Shown here in pieces: positions 8,760 to 18,558 of a stretch of DNA of 64,000 nucleotides; position 1 is the stretch's first letter, and every line of letters begins with the position of its first letter. Under the pieces are notes generated by a model that had not been told where the DNA came from, searched no databases, and saw only the letters and a program-made list of their open reading frames with translations. The DNA is from JAGQKC01 sp965223675 (GTDB lineage: Bacteria > Nitrospirota > Nitrospiria > Nitrospirales > UBA8639). The stretch spans positions 2,294,001-2,358,000 of the forward strand of contig OZ245013.1 of NCBI GenBank assembly GCA_965223675.1, in the 5' to 3' direction. Made by a program: the position numbers and the translations under genes.

Positions 8760-9785
8760 ATGAAGATTGAGTATTCAGGCCCTCACCTCATCGATCAGAA
8801 ACACAGTGAATTGAGGAATGTTTTGGAAAAACCACAGACGAACCAGAATACGCATCTAGATATCTCCATTATTATTGCCACCTCCAGACGTCCGGAAAGC
8901 CTAGCCAAAACCCTTTCCAGTTTTTGTGGCCTCGTCGATCATGGACTTAATTGGGAAGTGATTCTGATCGATAATGGAAACGACACGAAGACTTCAGGTA
9001 TTGCTGAACAGTTCATGGAAAAATATCCGTTAACGTTTGTGACAGAAAATCGAGCCGGCAAGAGTTTTGCCTTAAATGCGGCAATTCCACACATAAGAGG
9101 GTCATTGTCGCTACTCACGGATGATGACGTCATTGCTCACCCTAACTGGTTAGTGAATACCTGGAAGGGCACGAAACGATGGCCACATCATGCTCTATTC
9201 GGTGGAAGAATTCTACCGAAGTTTCCTCCGGGAACAGTCCCCCGTGATTTAAGTCATCGGTTGATACGCGGAGCGTATGTTATTGCAGATTGGGAAAAAG
9301 AAGAAGGCGAGTATAAGGCAAGCATGGTCTGGGGACCGAATATGGCCGTCTCAACTGAAATATTTCGTTTAGGATTTACGTTCAACACGACCATCGGTCC
9401 AACACAACGTGATTATGTGATGGGACAAGACACCGAGTTTGCTTGTAGATTGGAGGAGTCTGGGTATACTCCGGTCTATCTTCCCCATTCACTGGTCTAT
9501 CATCAAATTCGACCAGAGCAATTGACGGTAAACTGGCTCTATCAAAGAGTGGTGAGGTCTGGCCGCAGCTTTGCTTTTGTGTCTGGACTTCCTGCAACCC
9601 CGCTGTTATTTGGGATTCCTCGTTACATGTATCGATTGTTAATCGAAGCCGGCTTTGACTATGCTCTAGCTTTCTTTCAAACTCGCAAGACTCGTCATAC
9701 AAAACGAATGTTATTGTGGTATCGGTGGGGTATGTTTTCTCAATACGCGAAGGGTGTACAGAAAAAACGCATGATGAAGTTTTAA
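8760..9785 (+). CDS. Glycosyltransferase family 2
   Basis: 341-residue GT-A fold glycosyltransferase. ISIIIATSRRPESLAKTLSS (about residues 36-55) is the nucleotide-sugar binding start, VILIDNGND follows, and LLTDDDVIAHPNWL (about 117-130) holds the DxD-like metal-binding motif. A later GQDTEFACRLEESGY matches the acceptor-side ED-type motif of the family. No strong membrane segment was seen, so it is probably cytoplasmic or peripheral. It stands alone among metabolic genes; no other polysaccharide genes are adjacent, so its acceptor is unknown. The ATG has no clear ribosome site and the first ~30 residues are not conserved-looking, so the start is uncertain. Confidence 0.85.
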   Translation: MKIEYSGPHLIDQKHSELRNVLEKPQTNQNTHLDISIIIATSRRPESLAKTLSSFCGLVDHGLNWEVILIDNGNDTKTSGIAEQFMEKYPLTFVTENRAGKSFALNAAIPHIRGSLSLLTDDDVIAHPNWLVNTWKGTKRWPHHALFGGRILPKFPPGTVPRDLSHRLIRGAYVIADWEKEEGEYKASMVWGPNMAVSTEIFRLGFTFNTTIGPTQRDYVMGQDTEFACRLEESGYTPVYLPHSLVYHQIRPEQLTVNWLYQRVVRSGRSFAFVSGLPATPLLFGIPRYMYRLLIEAGFDYALAFFQTRKTRHTKRMLLWYRWGMFSQYAKGVQKKRMMKF

Positions 9786-10075
9786 AGAAAAATCCCTGAT
9801 GCTAACAGGGCACGGCAATTCTCCTTCCACGTAACCTAGAGCTCTCCAATCATCCAAACTCCGCCTAAAACTTTGGTTGGTCTTCGCACGATTCTTTCAA
9901 TTGTGCGGATTGTGAGCAAACACTTGCATTCTCTGGCAACGACAAAGTCAATCAGACAGAGAACATCAAGACATTTCGAAGCAAGAATAGAGGACTTATT
10001 GAATTCAGCAGAGACGGCTAAGATGAATTCCAAAAAATTTCGTAAGTCTCAACAAGACAACAGCTCTGGCCGAAT

Positions 10076-12937
10076 TCACCGCTTGCCCACGTACAGGCTG
10101 GCTTCAACAGCGTGTTCCAACCGTTCCAAGCCTTTTGGGACATCCATTCCGATATGAACGCGGATCACGCGTCGACCTTTAGCCGTCAAACTTTTTAGAT
10201 CACCCAACGCTTGGGCGGCTTTCAGGGTCCCAAACGTATAGGGTTCGTCCGGAATGTTCAGATCCTCCGCATCATCACAGGTCACTTGAATAAACACCCC
10301 GGAATTCGGTCCTCCCTTATGCAACTGGCCGGTTGAGTGGAGGAATCGTGGACCATACCCTAAGGTCGTCGCCACCTGTTTCGCATCACGAATCTTAGTT
10401 CGCATTCGTTGAAACACTTCTTGGACTTCATCTGTATGTTCCACATAGGCGTTAATCGCAACATAATCACCAGCTTCGACTCGAGACAAGTGACTTGCTA
10501 TGACATCATCGAACGTGGAAGCTCCATTCAGAGCTTTGTGATTCGCGTCATCGGCGTAGACGTGCACACCCTGATCGGTCAATACCGGTTGAGCCTCAGA
10601 AAGTTTGCCCACTTTTTTGAATTCGTCCAGGTAGGCTTTTGTGTAATCTTTACTCTCTTGTACATTCGGTTGATCAAAAGCATTAATTCCTAAGATTGAC
10701 CCGGCAACGGCCGTTGCCATCTCCCATAGGAAAAATTCCGCGCCTAAATTCATTAAGTCCGGAAGATCAACGCGAATAACCGGATGACCAGCTTTCTCGA
10801 GTGCTGAAATTTTGGCATCCTGATCAGAGCATGGTTCCTTTGAGTAACGAACATACGCGAAGATGCGATCTTGCCCATAAGCTTCTGGAGATGTCAGAGA
10901 CTCGTCATCAATGGGCACAATGCCAGTTCCTTCTTTCCCCGTGCTCTCCGCGACGAGTTGTTCTAACCACGCTCCGAGATCCCAGATAGCCGGAGATGTC
11001 ACAAACGTTAGTTTATCTCGACCAGCTTTGGCCATTGTTCCCAATGCTGTCCCCAATATTACTCCAGGGTTGTCTTGAGCGGGCACGGAGGCCTCGCAGG
11101 AATGGCGCATACGTTCGGCTTGTTGCAGAAATTCTCCTATATTGATTCCCATTAAAGCCGCGGGGACGATGCCGAAATTGGAGAGAGCTGAATAACGCCC
11201 CCCAATTTCCGGTACACCAGGAAGAATGTGTCGAAAGGTTAACTGTTTCGCCACACCTTCGAGCAACGATCCTGGGTCGGTAATCGCGATGAAATGCGAT
11301 CCGGCCTTCTCACCTACCAGCTGTTTCATACGATCGTAAAAATATTTCTGGAACACCAATGGCTCCGTCGTTGACCCGGATTTACTGGCCACGATACAAA
11401 TGGTCTTTGACAAATCTACTCGTTGTTCGAAGGCTTTGACCTGGGAGGGCACAGTACTGTCCAGAACATGTAATTCTGGATACCCGTGAAGCACTCCATA
11501 GGTCATCCGTAAAACTTCTGGACACAGGCTGCTTCCCCCCATCCCTAAGAGGAGGACATGTTGGAATCCAGCTTCTTTGATGTCCTTGGCAACTTCTTGA
11601 AGATGAGGAATGTTGACCAATTGCTCCTGTGAGATAGTCAACCATCCTAAGGCGTTTTGGATAATCTTTTGATGTCCGGAGTCCTGATGCCAGACACTTG
11701 GATCCTTGGCCCAAATTCGACGAACGAGATTATCTTTCTGAACCTCCTGAAGTTTCTCATCCACTTGACTTTGCCATTCTCCGAGAGAATACGTGACACT
11801 ATCCAATTGGCTTCCGAGTATCTCCACGCGCTTACGGCTAATCACACCCATCAATTGATCAAACGCATCCACGAATAATTTGGCACCGTCACGCAAGAGT
11901 GTGTTCGTGACTTCATCCATACAAATGCCCACATCAGTCAATCGCTGCATCGTGGCCCTGGCCTCTTCCAACCCTTCTTGAATCGTCGACTTCACCGTGC
12001 CATGATCGCGGAATGCAGAAAAGGTGGCTTCAGGCATGGTATTGACCGTGTCTGATCCAATTAGTTGGTCAACGTACAACGTATCGGGATACTTGGGATT
12101 CTTCGTCCCCGTACTCGCCCACAAGACACGCTGGACTCGTGCCCCCTTTGACTTCAACGCTTGAAATTCCTTGCTCGCAAAAATTTCCTCGAATTTTTTA
12201 TAGGCCAGTTTGGCATTAGCAACTGCCACTTTGCCGAGAAGTCCTTCTAACACCGCTTTTTCCCCTGCATCTGATTCAGTTTTGATCTTGGTTTCGAGCT
12301 GCTTATCAATCAGATTGTCAATTCTACTCACAAAAAAGCTGGCTACCGAGGCAATCTGGCTGACGTCTCCGCTATTTTTGGCTAGGCGTTCAAGTCCACG
12401 GATATAGCGCCACGCGACTTGTTCATACATTTGCACGCTAAATAACAGGGTGACATTAATGTTAATGCCACGAGACAAGAGTTCTTCAATTGCCGGCATA
12501 CCTTCCTCTGTCGCCGGGACCTTAATCATGACGTTCTTTCGGGCGACCGCTTTATGAAGTCGAACGGCTTCTTCAATCGTACCCTGGGTATCATAAGCCA
12601 AATCTGGCGAGACTTCTAAACTGACATATCCATCACGTCCCTCTGACCGCTCATACACTGTCTGCATCACATTAGCAGCATCCTGAATATCTTTGATGGC
12701 GACTCGCTCATAGATCTCTTTCACCCCAATCACTTCAGAAATGGCTTGTTCCAGAGCTTCATCATAGTCGGCACTTCCAGCGATCGCCTTCTCAAAAATG
12801 GCAGGATTGGAAGTCATCCCCATGAGCCCGTCCCGGTCAATCAGCGTTTGAAGCTCCCCCGAAGTAATCAACCCCCGGCGAATATAGTCATACCAGGGAC
12901 TCTGTCCGTAATCTCGTAGTTGGACCAAAGGATTCAT
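10076..12937 (-). CDS. tal-pgi: Bifunctional transaldolase / glucose-6-phosphate isomerase
   Basis: Fusion enzyme of 953 residues joining two sugar-phosphate steps. Residues about 1-370 are transaldolase (NPLVQLRDYGQSPWYDYI start, GLMGMTSNPAIFEKAI, and NVMIKVPATEEG with the Schiff-base Lys). Residues about 400-953 are phosphoglucose isomerase (GMGGSSLCPEV, SKSGSTTEP, EIGGRYSALSNFG). Transaldolase exchanges three-carbon units in the non-oxidative pentose phosphate pathway, and the isomerase returns fructose 6-phosphate to glucose 6-phosphate, so the fusion directly closes the pentose phosphate cycle. A good AAGGAGGC ribosome site precedes the ATG. It lies 158 bases downstream of tkt on the same strand, probably co-transcribed. 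Confidence 0.95.
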   Translation of the reverse strand: MNPLVQLRDYGQSPWYDYIRRGLITSGELQTLIDRDGLMGMTSNPAIFEKAIAGSADYDEALEQAISEVIGVKEIYERVAIKDIQDAANVMQTVYERSEGRDGYVSLEVSPDLAYDTQGTIEEAVRLHKAVARKNVMIKVPATEEGMPAIEELLSRGININVTLLFSVQMYEQVAWRYIRGLERLAKNSGDVSQIASVASFFVSRIDNLIDKQLETKIKTESDAGEKAVLEGLLGKVAVANAKLAYKKFEEIFASKEFQALKSKGARVQRVLWASTGTKNPKYPDTLYVDQLIGSDTVNTMPEATFSAFRDHGTVKSTIQEGLEEARATMQRLTDVGICMDEVTNTLLRDGAKLFVDAFDQLMGVISRKRVEILGSQLDSVTYSLGEWQSQVDEKLQEVQKDNLVRRIWAKDPSVWHQDSGHQKIIQNALGWLTISQEQLVNIPHLQEVAKDIKEAGFQHVLLLGMGGSSLCPEVLRMTYGVLHGYPELHVLDSTVPSQVKAFEQRVDLSKTICIVASKSGSTTEPLVFQKYFYDRMKQLVGEKAGSHFIAITDPGSLLEGVAKQLTFRHILPGVPEIGGRYSALSNFGIVPAALMGINIGEFLQQAERMRHSCEASVPAQDNPGVILGTALGTMAKAGRDKLTFVTSPAIWDLGAWLEQLVAESTGKEGTGIVPIDDESLTSPEAYGQDRIFAYVRYSKEPCSDQDAKISALEKAGHPVIRVDLPDLMNLGAEFFLWEMATAVAGSILGINAFDQPNVQESKDYTKAYLDEFKKVGKLSEAQPVLTDQGVHVYADDANHKALNGASTFDDVIASHLSRVEAGDYVAINAYVEHTDEVQEVFQRMRTKIRDAKQVATTLGYGPRFLHSTGQLHKGGPNSGVFIQVTCDDAEDLNIPDEPYTFGTLKAAQALGDLKSLTAKGRRVIRVHIGMDVPKGLERLEHAVEASLYVGKR

Positions 12938-13095
12938 GGGCTAGCCTCCTTACTTGATGAAATATTTAATCGTAAAATGAAAAAATCTAAATGTCGTAGA
13001 CAATGCAACATACGCACACTTCCGATTGCCATTTTACAATTTTTACTTTTCATTTTTCCTTATAGACGGGTCAATTCAATATCTTCACAATTTTC

Positions 13096-15186
13096 CTATG
13101 TCGTAGGAGCCAGTTCAGGTTTTTTCGACTTTGCAATCTGTGACTTTACAGCCACGACAACGTTTTCTACGGAAAAGCCAAATTTCTTGGTGAGTTCTTT
13201 CAAAGGAGCCGAAGCGCCAAACGTATTCATTCCAATGCTCTGACCTGTCGTGCCCACGTACTGAGCCCAACCAAACGTCGAGGCCAATTCTACCGAGACT
13301 CGAGCTGTCACATGTGGAGGAATCACTGAATCTCGATACGGTTGAGGTTGTTGTTCGAACAATTCCCAGGAAGGCATGCTCACCACTCGACTTTTAATCC
13401 CTTCACGTGTGAGTTGCTCATGGGCTTGCACACACAAGGAAACTTCACTGCCTGTCGCTAACAACAGGACCTCTGGTTGCCCATCCGGTGCATCTGCGAG
13501 AACATAGGCACCCTTTGCCACGCCAGAAGCTGCGGCGTATTGCGTTCGATCCAATGTCGGTAACGCTTGGCGGGTCAATATTAAGGCCACCGGCTCATGC
13601 CGTAAATCCATGATCACTTTCCACGCTTCGACCACTTCATTGGCATCGGCAGGCCGCAGGATTATGAGGCCTGGAATAGCGCGCAACGACGGTAAATGTT
13701 CAATAGGTTGGTGTGTTGGGCCATCTTCACCGACACCAATAGAATCATGCGTAAAAATATGGATAACCGGGATTTCCATTAATGCACTCAGCCTGATTGC
13801 GGGCCGGGCATAATCACTAAAAATGAAAAATCCAGAACCGTAGGGTCGAACTTTTGAGAGTGACAAGCCATTTAAAACGGCGCCCATAGCATGTTCTCGA
13901 ACACCGAAATGAACATTTCTTCCTGTGGGACTCTTGGCAGTGAATTCACCTGCCCCATCAAATGTTAGCCGTGTTTTAGTCGAAGGCGCTAAATCGGCTG
14001 AACCTCCGAGCAACCAAGGCACATTTTGCGCTAACACATTGAGGACTTTGCCAGAAACTTCCCTGCCAGCCATACCCTTCGCATCAGCAGAAAATGTTGG
14101 CAAATTGGCATCCCACTCCCGAGGTAGCCCCCGATGTTGCATCGTGTAGAGATGATTCGCCAATTCCGCGTATTGTTTTTTATAATCGTCAAACAGAGCC
14201 ATCCATCCTTCTCGCAACGCTTTCCCTCGCTGACCGATGCCCTTTTGAAAATGTTGAGGCACTTCAGGAGGAACCAGGAACTTCTCATCTTCAGGCCACC
14301 AATAATTTTTTTTGGTCAACCGAATTTCTTCTTCGCCTAGTGGTTCTCCATGGGCAGCATGGGTATCTTGTTTGTTGGGCGCTCCAAACGCGATGTGACT
14401 ATCCACAATAATCAGAGTTGGGCGCTCCGTTTCCTTCTTGAACGTCTCAAACGCTCTCGACAGCATGTCCAAATCGTTGGCGTCCCCGACTCTTGTGACG
14501 TTCCAACCGTAGGCGATAAACCGAGTGGCCACATCTTCACTCAAGGCCCAATCTGTGTGGCCTTCAATCGTGATTTTATTGTTGTCATAAATCCAGCACA
14601 GATTCGATAGCTTGAGATGTCCAGCCAATGACGCAGCTTCGCTGGACACGCCTTCCATCATACAACCATCGCCACACAGGGCATAGGTATCATAATTAAT
14701 CATCTCGAAGCCTGGGCGATTAAAGTAGTCGGCCATCCATCGTTCGGCCATCGCCATTCCAACGCTGGTCGCAACTCCCTGCCCAAGAGGCCCGGTGGTG
14801 GTTTCAATGCCCGATGTCCAACGATACTCAGGATGCCCCGGACATTTACTCTCCAGCTGACGAAATCGTTTGATATCATCGAGAGTAACAGACGGTTGCC
14901 CCAGCCGCTCGTATTGGCCATTGACGGCTTTCACTCCGCAGAGATGGAGGAGAGAATATAACAGCATTGACGCATGACCGATGGATAAGACAAACCGATC
15001 GCGATTTGGCCAAATCGGATCCTCTGGGTCGAATCGTAGTCTTTGATTCCAGAGACTATAGACAACTGGAGCTAGGGCCATGGCCGTCCCTGGATGCCCG
15101 GAATTTGCGGCCTGTACAGCGTCCATCGACAGCGTCCTGATGGTATTGATACATTTCAAGTCAATAAACTCTTGATCATCTTTCAT
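13096..15186 (-). CDS. tkt: Transketolase
   Basis: Thiamine diphosphate enzyme that moves two-carbon ketol units between sugar phosphates. 696 residues from the preferred start, typical length. Visible: IRTLSMDAVQAANSGHPG at the N terminus, GPLGQGVATSVGMA, the ThDP motif GDGCMMEGVSSEAASLAG with downstream NNKITIEG, and in the pyrimidine domain VHFGVREHAMGA and THDSIGVGEDGPTHQP. An open frame extends eight codons further upstream, but the GGAGGAGA ribosome site is placed for the ATG at 15186. It precedes tal-pgi, giving the non-oxidative branch next to gnd and zwf. Its cofactor is made by the thiC/thi4 pathway found at 42-45 kb. Confidence 0.95.
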   Translation of the reverse strand: MKDDQEFIDLKCINTIRTLSMDAVQAANSGHPGTAMALAPVVYSLWNQRLRFDPEDPIWPNRDRFVLSIGHASMLLYSLLHLCGVKAVNGQYERLGQPSVTLDDIKRFRQLESKCPGHPEYRWTSGIETTTGPLGQGVATSVGMAMAERWMADYFNRPGFEMINYDTYALCGDGCMMEGVSSEAASLAGHLKLSNLCWIYDNNKITIEGHTDWALSEDVATRFIAYGWNVTRVGDANDLDMLSRAFETFKKETERPTLIIVDSHIAFGAPNKQDTHAAHGEPLGEEEIRLTKKNYWWPEDEKFLVPPEVPQHFQKGIGQRGKALREGWMALFDDYKKQYAELANHLYTMQHRGLPREWDANLPTFSADAKGMAGREVSGKVLNVLAQNVPWLLGGSADLAPSTKTRLTFDGAGEFTAKSPTGRNVHFGVREHAMGAVLNGLSLSKVRPYGSGFFIFSDYARPAIRLSALMEIPVIHIFTHDSIGVGEDGPTHQPIEHLPSLRAIPGLIILRPADANEVVEAWKVIMDLRHEPVALILTRQALPTLDRTQYAAASGVAKGAYVLADAPDGQPEVLLLATGSEVSLCVQAHEQLTREGIKSRVVSMPSWELFEQQPQPYRDSVIPPHVTARVSVELASTFGWAQYVGTTGQSIGMNTFGASAPLKELTKKFGFSVENVVVAVKSQIAKSKKPELAPTT

Positions 15187-15537
15187 ACGATTGTCTCCTC
15201 CGACATCCACCGATGTCAGTCTTTTACGAGGCTACATCTGTTACAGAATCCATTTGATATTGCTGGTTACATAAAATTCTATCATTTTTTTCGGTTTTAC
15301 CCTATTAATTCTTGAATTTATTACATCCTGTCACCGCACCCATCTTTCATTGAGACACGAAACCAAATATTGGCCCACTCAAGCCTCTATCTCACAAGAG
15401 AACCCTTTTCTCTGCCCTCTCTCTATCTTTGACATTTTTCTCTTTATTCTTGGCACGTTACGAATGATTTCCACAATCAAACTGCAACACTTCACAGAAT
15501 TGAGCCTCCTCATTGCCAATGTCTATGCCCCAAACGT
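15187..15537. other. Divergent intergenic region tkt / ttuB
   Basis: About 350 bases between the divergent tkt and ttuB starts. It is AT-rich and must hold both promoters, but no clear -35/-10 pair, operator or repeat was recognised. Confidence 0.4.
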
Positions 15538-15762
15538 ATGATGAAGCCCCTTATGAAGATTCATCTCAGTCATCCCTCCAGAGACATGGAGATCCAAGGG
15601 CCAAAGCACGTTCGGGATGTGTTTAGAGAACTCCACCTGATTCCAGAAGCCTACTTGGTGATTCGTGGGCAGGATCTCGTAACAGAGGATGAGCTCTTGG
15701 CCGACAGTGATCACATCGAGATTCGACCCGTAATTTCTGGAGGAGCAATCGGAACCTCATGA
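15538..15762 (+). CDS. ttuB: ThiS/MoaD-family sulfur carrier, TtuB-like
   Basis: Small beta-grasp protein of up to 74 residues; such carriers accept sulfur as a C-terminal thiocarboxylate and pass it to an enzyme. The body KHVRDVFRELHLIPEAYLVI...ADSDHIEIRPVISGG is typical. It overlaps ttuA by ATGA, so TtuB of the tRNA 2-thiolation system is the best assignment rather than ThiS or MoaD. Unusually the di-Gly is not terminal: five residues (AIGTS) follow, which would need removal before activation. The GGAGGA encoding Gly-Gly could also serve as part of the ribosome site for ttuA. The start may be ATG at 15538, 15541 or 15553. Confidence 0.78.
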   Translation: MMKPLMKIHLSHPSRDMEIQGPKHVRDVFRELHLIPEAYLVIRGQDLVTEDELLADSDHIEIRPVISGGAIGTS

Positions 15763-16694
15763 AATGTCGAAAATGTCCAACACGGGCCGTTCTCAAGCTC
15801 CCTCGTCATAACACGGCATTTTGTCAGACTCACCTAACTGATTTTGTACGCAGCCAAGTCGCACGTGCGATCAAGTCCCAGAAGATGTTCGGCCCCAATG
15901 ATCGAGTTCTTGTGGCGGTGTCAGGGGGTAAAGATAGTCTGGCTCTATGGGAAATTCTATTGAAGCTTGGCTATCAAGCCGATGCCCTCTATGTGGATCA
16001 AGGAATCGGCACCTACTCACAAATCTCCCGTGAGAAAGTCGAACGGTTCGCTGAACACATCGCCACGCCCTGTGGAGCTTCACTGATGATCCATCACGTA
16101 GAAGAGGAAGAAGGCGCAAGCATTCCTGACTTAGCCAATCTGGTTCGCCGTCCCACCTGCTCGGCATGTGGCACGGTCAAACGATATCAATTTAACCGAG
16201 CCGCGATTGAGGGCGGGTATGATGTCATGGCTACCGGTCATAATTTAGATGATGAAGCCGCACGGCTGTTAGGTAATGTCCTTCACTGGCAGGAAGAATA
16301 CCTTCAGAAGCAACACCCGGCTCTCCCAAGTTCGATGGAAGGCTTTGCCAAAAAAGTGAAGCCGCTCTATCGCCTAACTGAACGGGAAATTGCAGCCTAT
16401 GCCGTGATTAACCGGATTGACTATATTGTTGAAGAATGCCCCATGGCCAAAGGAGCAAAGATGCTGGTGTATAAAGACGTCCTCAATCGACTCGAGATGG
16501 AGTCTCCGGGCACGAAGCAAACGTTCTATTGGCAATTTCTTTCGAAACAATCCAAATCACACCCCTCACCACGCACGATGTCTGACGCCGATCAAGCCAC
16601 ATTAACCCCTTGCTCCTCCTGTGGACAGCCCACGAGCGCCGAAACGTGTTCCTACTGCAAGTTGGTCGCACGGGCCAAGACACCCGCTGATTGA
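15759..16694 (+). CDS. ttuA: tRNA-5-methyluridine(54) 2-sulfurtransferase (TtuA-like)
   Basis: PP-loop ATPase that adenylates U54/T54 of tRNA and inserts sulfur, giving 2-thioribothymidine, a modification known for stabilising tRNA in thermophiles. 311 residues. An N-terminal zinc site C3-x2-C6 ... C22-x2-H25, the PP-loop VAVSGGKDSLALWE (about 51-64), the central TCSACGTVKR (paired Cys of the catalytic Fe-S/zinc type), GHNLDDEAARLLGN, and a C-terminal zinc finger CSSCGQPTSAETCSYC. This arrangement fits TtuA/Ncs6 rather than TilS, which lacks the Cys pairs. It is translationally coupled to ttuB. The E1-like activator TtuC was not seen in this window. Confidence 0.88.
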   Translation: MKCRKCPTRAVLKLPRHNTAFCQTHLTDFVRSQVARAIKSQKMFGPNDRVLVAVSGGKDSLALWEILLKLGYQADALYVDQGIGTYSQISREKVERFAEHIATPCGASLMIHHVEEEEGASIPDLANLVRRPTCSACGTVKRYQFNRAAIEGGYDVMATGHNLDDEAARLLGNVLHWQEEYLQKQHPALPSSMEGFAKKVKPLYRLTEREIAAYAVINRIDYIVEECPMAKGAKMLVYKDVLNRLEMESPGTKQTFYWQFLSKQSKSHPSPRTMSDADQATLTPCSSCGQPTSAETCSYCKLVARAKTPAD

Positions 16695-17071
16695 TTCCTC
16701 GGCCCAACCCTTTTCACTTTCCTATTTCTCCTCTTCAGAGCCAGACATCAAGGGCTTTATACCCTTTATCGTCATTCGATTGAACTCGCAGCGTCCCTTG
16801 GATGTGGTCTTTGTCAGCCCTCAGACATGATCGTTTGATTTAAAAAGAATTGGTTTGATTATTAGCTATTTAGATCTCGTCCATTTCGACCGAATCCTAT
16901 CTATTAATATGTTTTACCTCAGTCACAAGTTCCCATACATACAGGATCTGAAGAGAAATATCAGAACAGAGCTATACGTATCAGTAAGAATCGTCCATCA
17001 ACACCGACGATTTTCCAAACAACAGGCATTCATTCTAAACATCTAGAACGCACAGCAACGGCAATTTGGTC
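16695..17071. other. Intergenic region without recognised features
   Basis: 377 AT-rich bases between ttuA and the HD-GYP gene. A short open frame here lacks any recognisable protein features. Presumably holds the HD-GYP promoter. Confidence 0.4.
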
Positions 17072-18451
17072 ATGGCATTTATTCCCATCGAGAAGCGAGA
17101 CGATCTTCGAATCGGCTTATATATAAAAATCGAAGGATCATGGTTTAGTCACCCTTTTTCCACGAACACCTTCAAAATCAAACTTGCCAAAGATTTAGCC
17201 ACGATACGAGAGCTAAAAAAGGTGAAGCTTCTCTATGACCCGGACCGTTCCGACCCCAAACCCACGACGACCGAATCCTCTGAAGAAGCACCATCTTTCC
17301 ATGAGAACGTTGTAAAGAAAGAGAACGATCCTCCTCTTGAATCGCCGACTGCTCCGGTTACCCAGGAGCAGAAGCCAAGCACTCAGCCCTCGTCGGAAGA
17401 AATAATCGAAGCACGACGAGAAGCGTTTACCGTTCGTCGGAAGCAATTAAAGAAAACCGACCAGGCCTACCAAGGCGTTCTCCAACAAAGCAAGCTGATG
17501 TTTCACGAACTACGAACCGGACATTCAAAGGCTATGGCCAGAGCATCCAGCATGGTGGAATCTCTTGAGAAAGTGGTCGGGGATCCAACAAGTTCTATGG
17601 CCCTCATGAATCTCATGAGTACATCAGAAGATGTCGAAGATTTCTTCATGCACTCACTCAATGTCTGCGCGTTGTCCATGATGCTTGCACAAGCATTTAC
17701 GAATGACAATGACGACTTGCAATCCATAGGAATTGGCGCGCTCTTTCATGACCTTGGGCTACTCGAACATGAGCGAAAGAATGAATCTCCGAAATCCTAT
17801 CGCACGACACCCGATTCAAAGGCATTACGAAACCATCCCGCTCAGGGGAGAAAGATGACGGAAAAATTCTTTGGAACTTCTAATCATTCCTTGGATATCA
17901 TTGAACATCATCATGAACGTCTCGATGGTTCAGGATATCCCTCTGCGCTGCTTGAGGAAGATATTGGGCTCTTTACGAAGATTGTGATGGTCGTTGATGA
18001 ATATGATGAATTGTGTAATCAACCCGACATCACGAAAAGTCTGACCCCCTATGAAGCCCTCTGTTATCTCTATGCGAAACGACGAGGCCCACTCTGGAAT
18101 GACGCGGTGGTGGCCTTAGTCCAAATGTTAGGGGTGTACCCACCAGGTTCGTTTGTTGAGCTATCGGATGACAGGCTTGGCATCGTCAGTAGTGTCAATC
18201 CTCAATCACGAATGGCCCCATGGGTGATGGTCTATTCTTCAGAGATTCCCCGAGAAGAATCACTGATTATCGATTTGTCTCAAGAGGCCAGCCTCTCGAT
18301 CAACAAAAGTTTCCAGCCCAAGGAAGTCCCCTATGCGATACGGGAATATCTCAACCCGCGCCGAATAATCAGCTACTTCCCTTCCCAAGCTGAACCACAG
18401 GAGAAACCTTCTCCTGAACGACTTTTCAGCAGTCAATCATTGAGCGTGTAA
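17072..18451 (+). CDS. HD-GYP domain phosphodiesterase with DUF3391-like N terminus
   Basis: 459 residues. The N-terminal ~55 residues (DLRIGLYIKIEGSWFSHPF) resemble the DUF3391 module, followed by a charged, Pro-rich linker (about 60-130) and a C-terminal HD-GYP domain. Metal and catalytic motifs are present: GALFHDLGLLEH, NHPAQGRKM, EHHHERLDGSGYPSAL (the HHExxDGxGYP signature) and VMVVDEYDEL. HD-GYP proteins degrade cyclic di-GMP to GMP, so this is a candidate c-di-GMP phosphodiesterase; activity is inferred. The ATG at 17072 was preferred to a TTG at 17066; neither has a strong ribosome site. The last ~50 residues continue past the HD-GYP core. Confidence 0.87.
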   Translation: MAFIPIEKRDDLRIGLYIKIEGSWFSHPFSTNTFKIKLAKDLATIRELKKVKLLYDPDRSDPKPTTTESSEEAPSFHENVVKKENDPPLESPTAPVTQEQKPSTQPSSEEIIEARREAFTVRRKQLKKTDQAYQGVLQQSKLMFHELRTGHSKAMARASSMVESLEKVVGDPTSSMALMNLMSTSEDVEDFFMHSLNVCALSMMLAQAFTNDNDDLQSIGIGALFHDLGLLEHERKNESPKSYRTTPDSKALRNHPAQGRKMTEKFFGTSNHSLDIIEHHHERLDGSGYPSALLEEDIGLFTKIVMVVDEYDELCNQPDITKSLTPYEALCYLYAKRRGPLWNDAVVALVQMLGVYPPGSFVELSDDRLGIVSSVNPQSRMAPWVMVYSSEIPREESLIIDLSQEASLSINKSFQPKEVPYAIREYLNPRRIISYFPSQAEPQEKPSPERLFSSQSLSV

Positions 18452-18470
18452 GTCAACTGGATATAGTTAG

Positions 18471-18553
18471 ACACGTCTCTCGTCGTACGTACGTTATATG
18501 TGGTAGATCCAAAATAAGTCTTTGCACGAGATACGAAATACGAGCGACGAACA
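18471..18553. repeat. Inverted ACGAGATACGA repeat at convergent gene ends
   Basis: Between the convergent HD-GYP and lspA stops. The left arm ACACGTCTCTCGTCGTACGT (18471-18490) and the right arm GCACGAGATACGAAATACGA (from 18525) with following GCGACGAAC can fold back on each other imperfectly. Related arms occur at 49033-49250 and 62771-62800. Position suggests a bidirectional terminator-like repeat. Confidence 0.55.
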
Positions 18554-18558
18554 ACGCC

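Noticed and set aside
9873..10157. 94-codon frame between glycosyltransferase and tal-pgi
   Set aside because: Overlaps the tal-pgi end antisense and has no ribosome site or family features.
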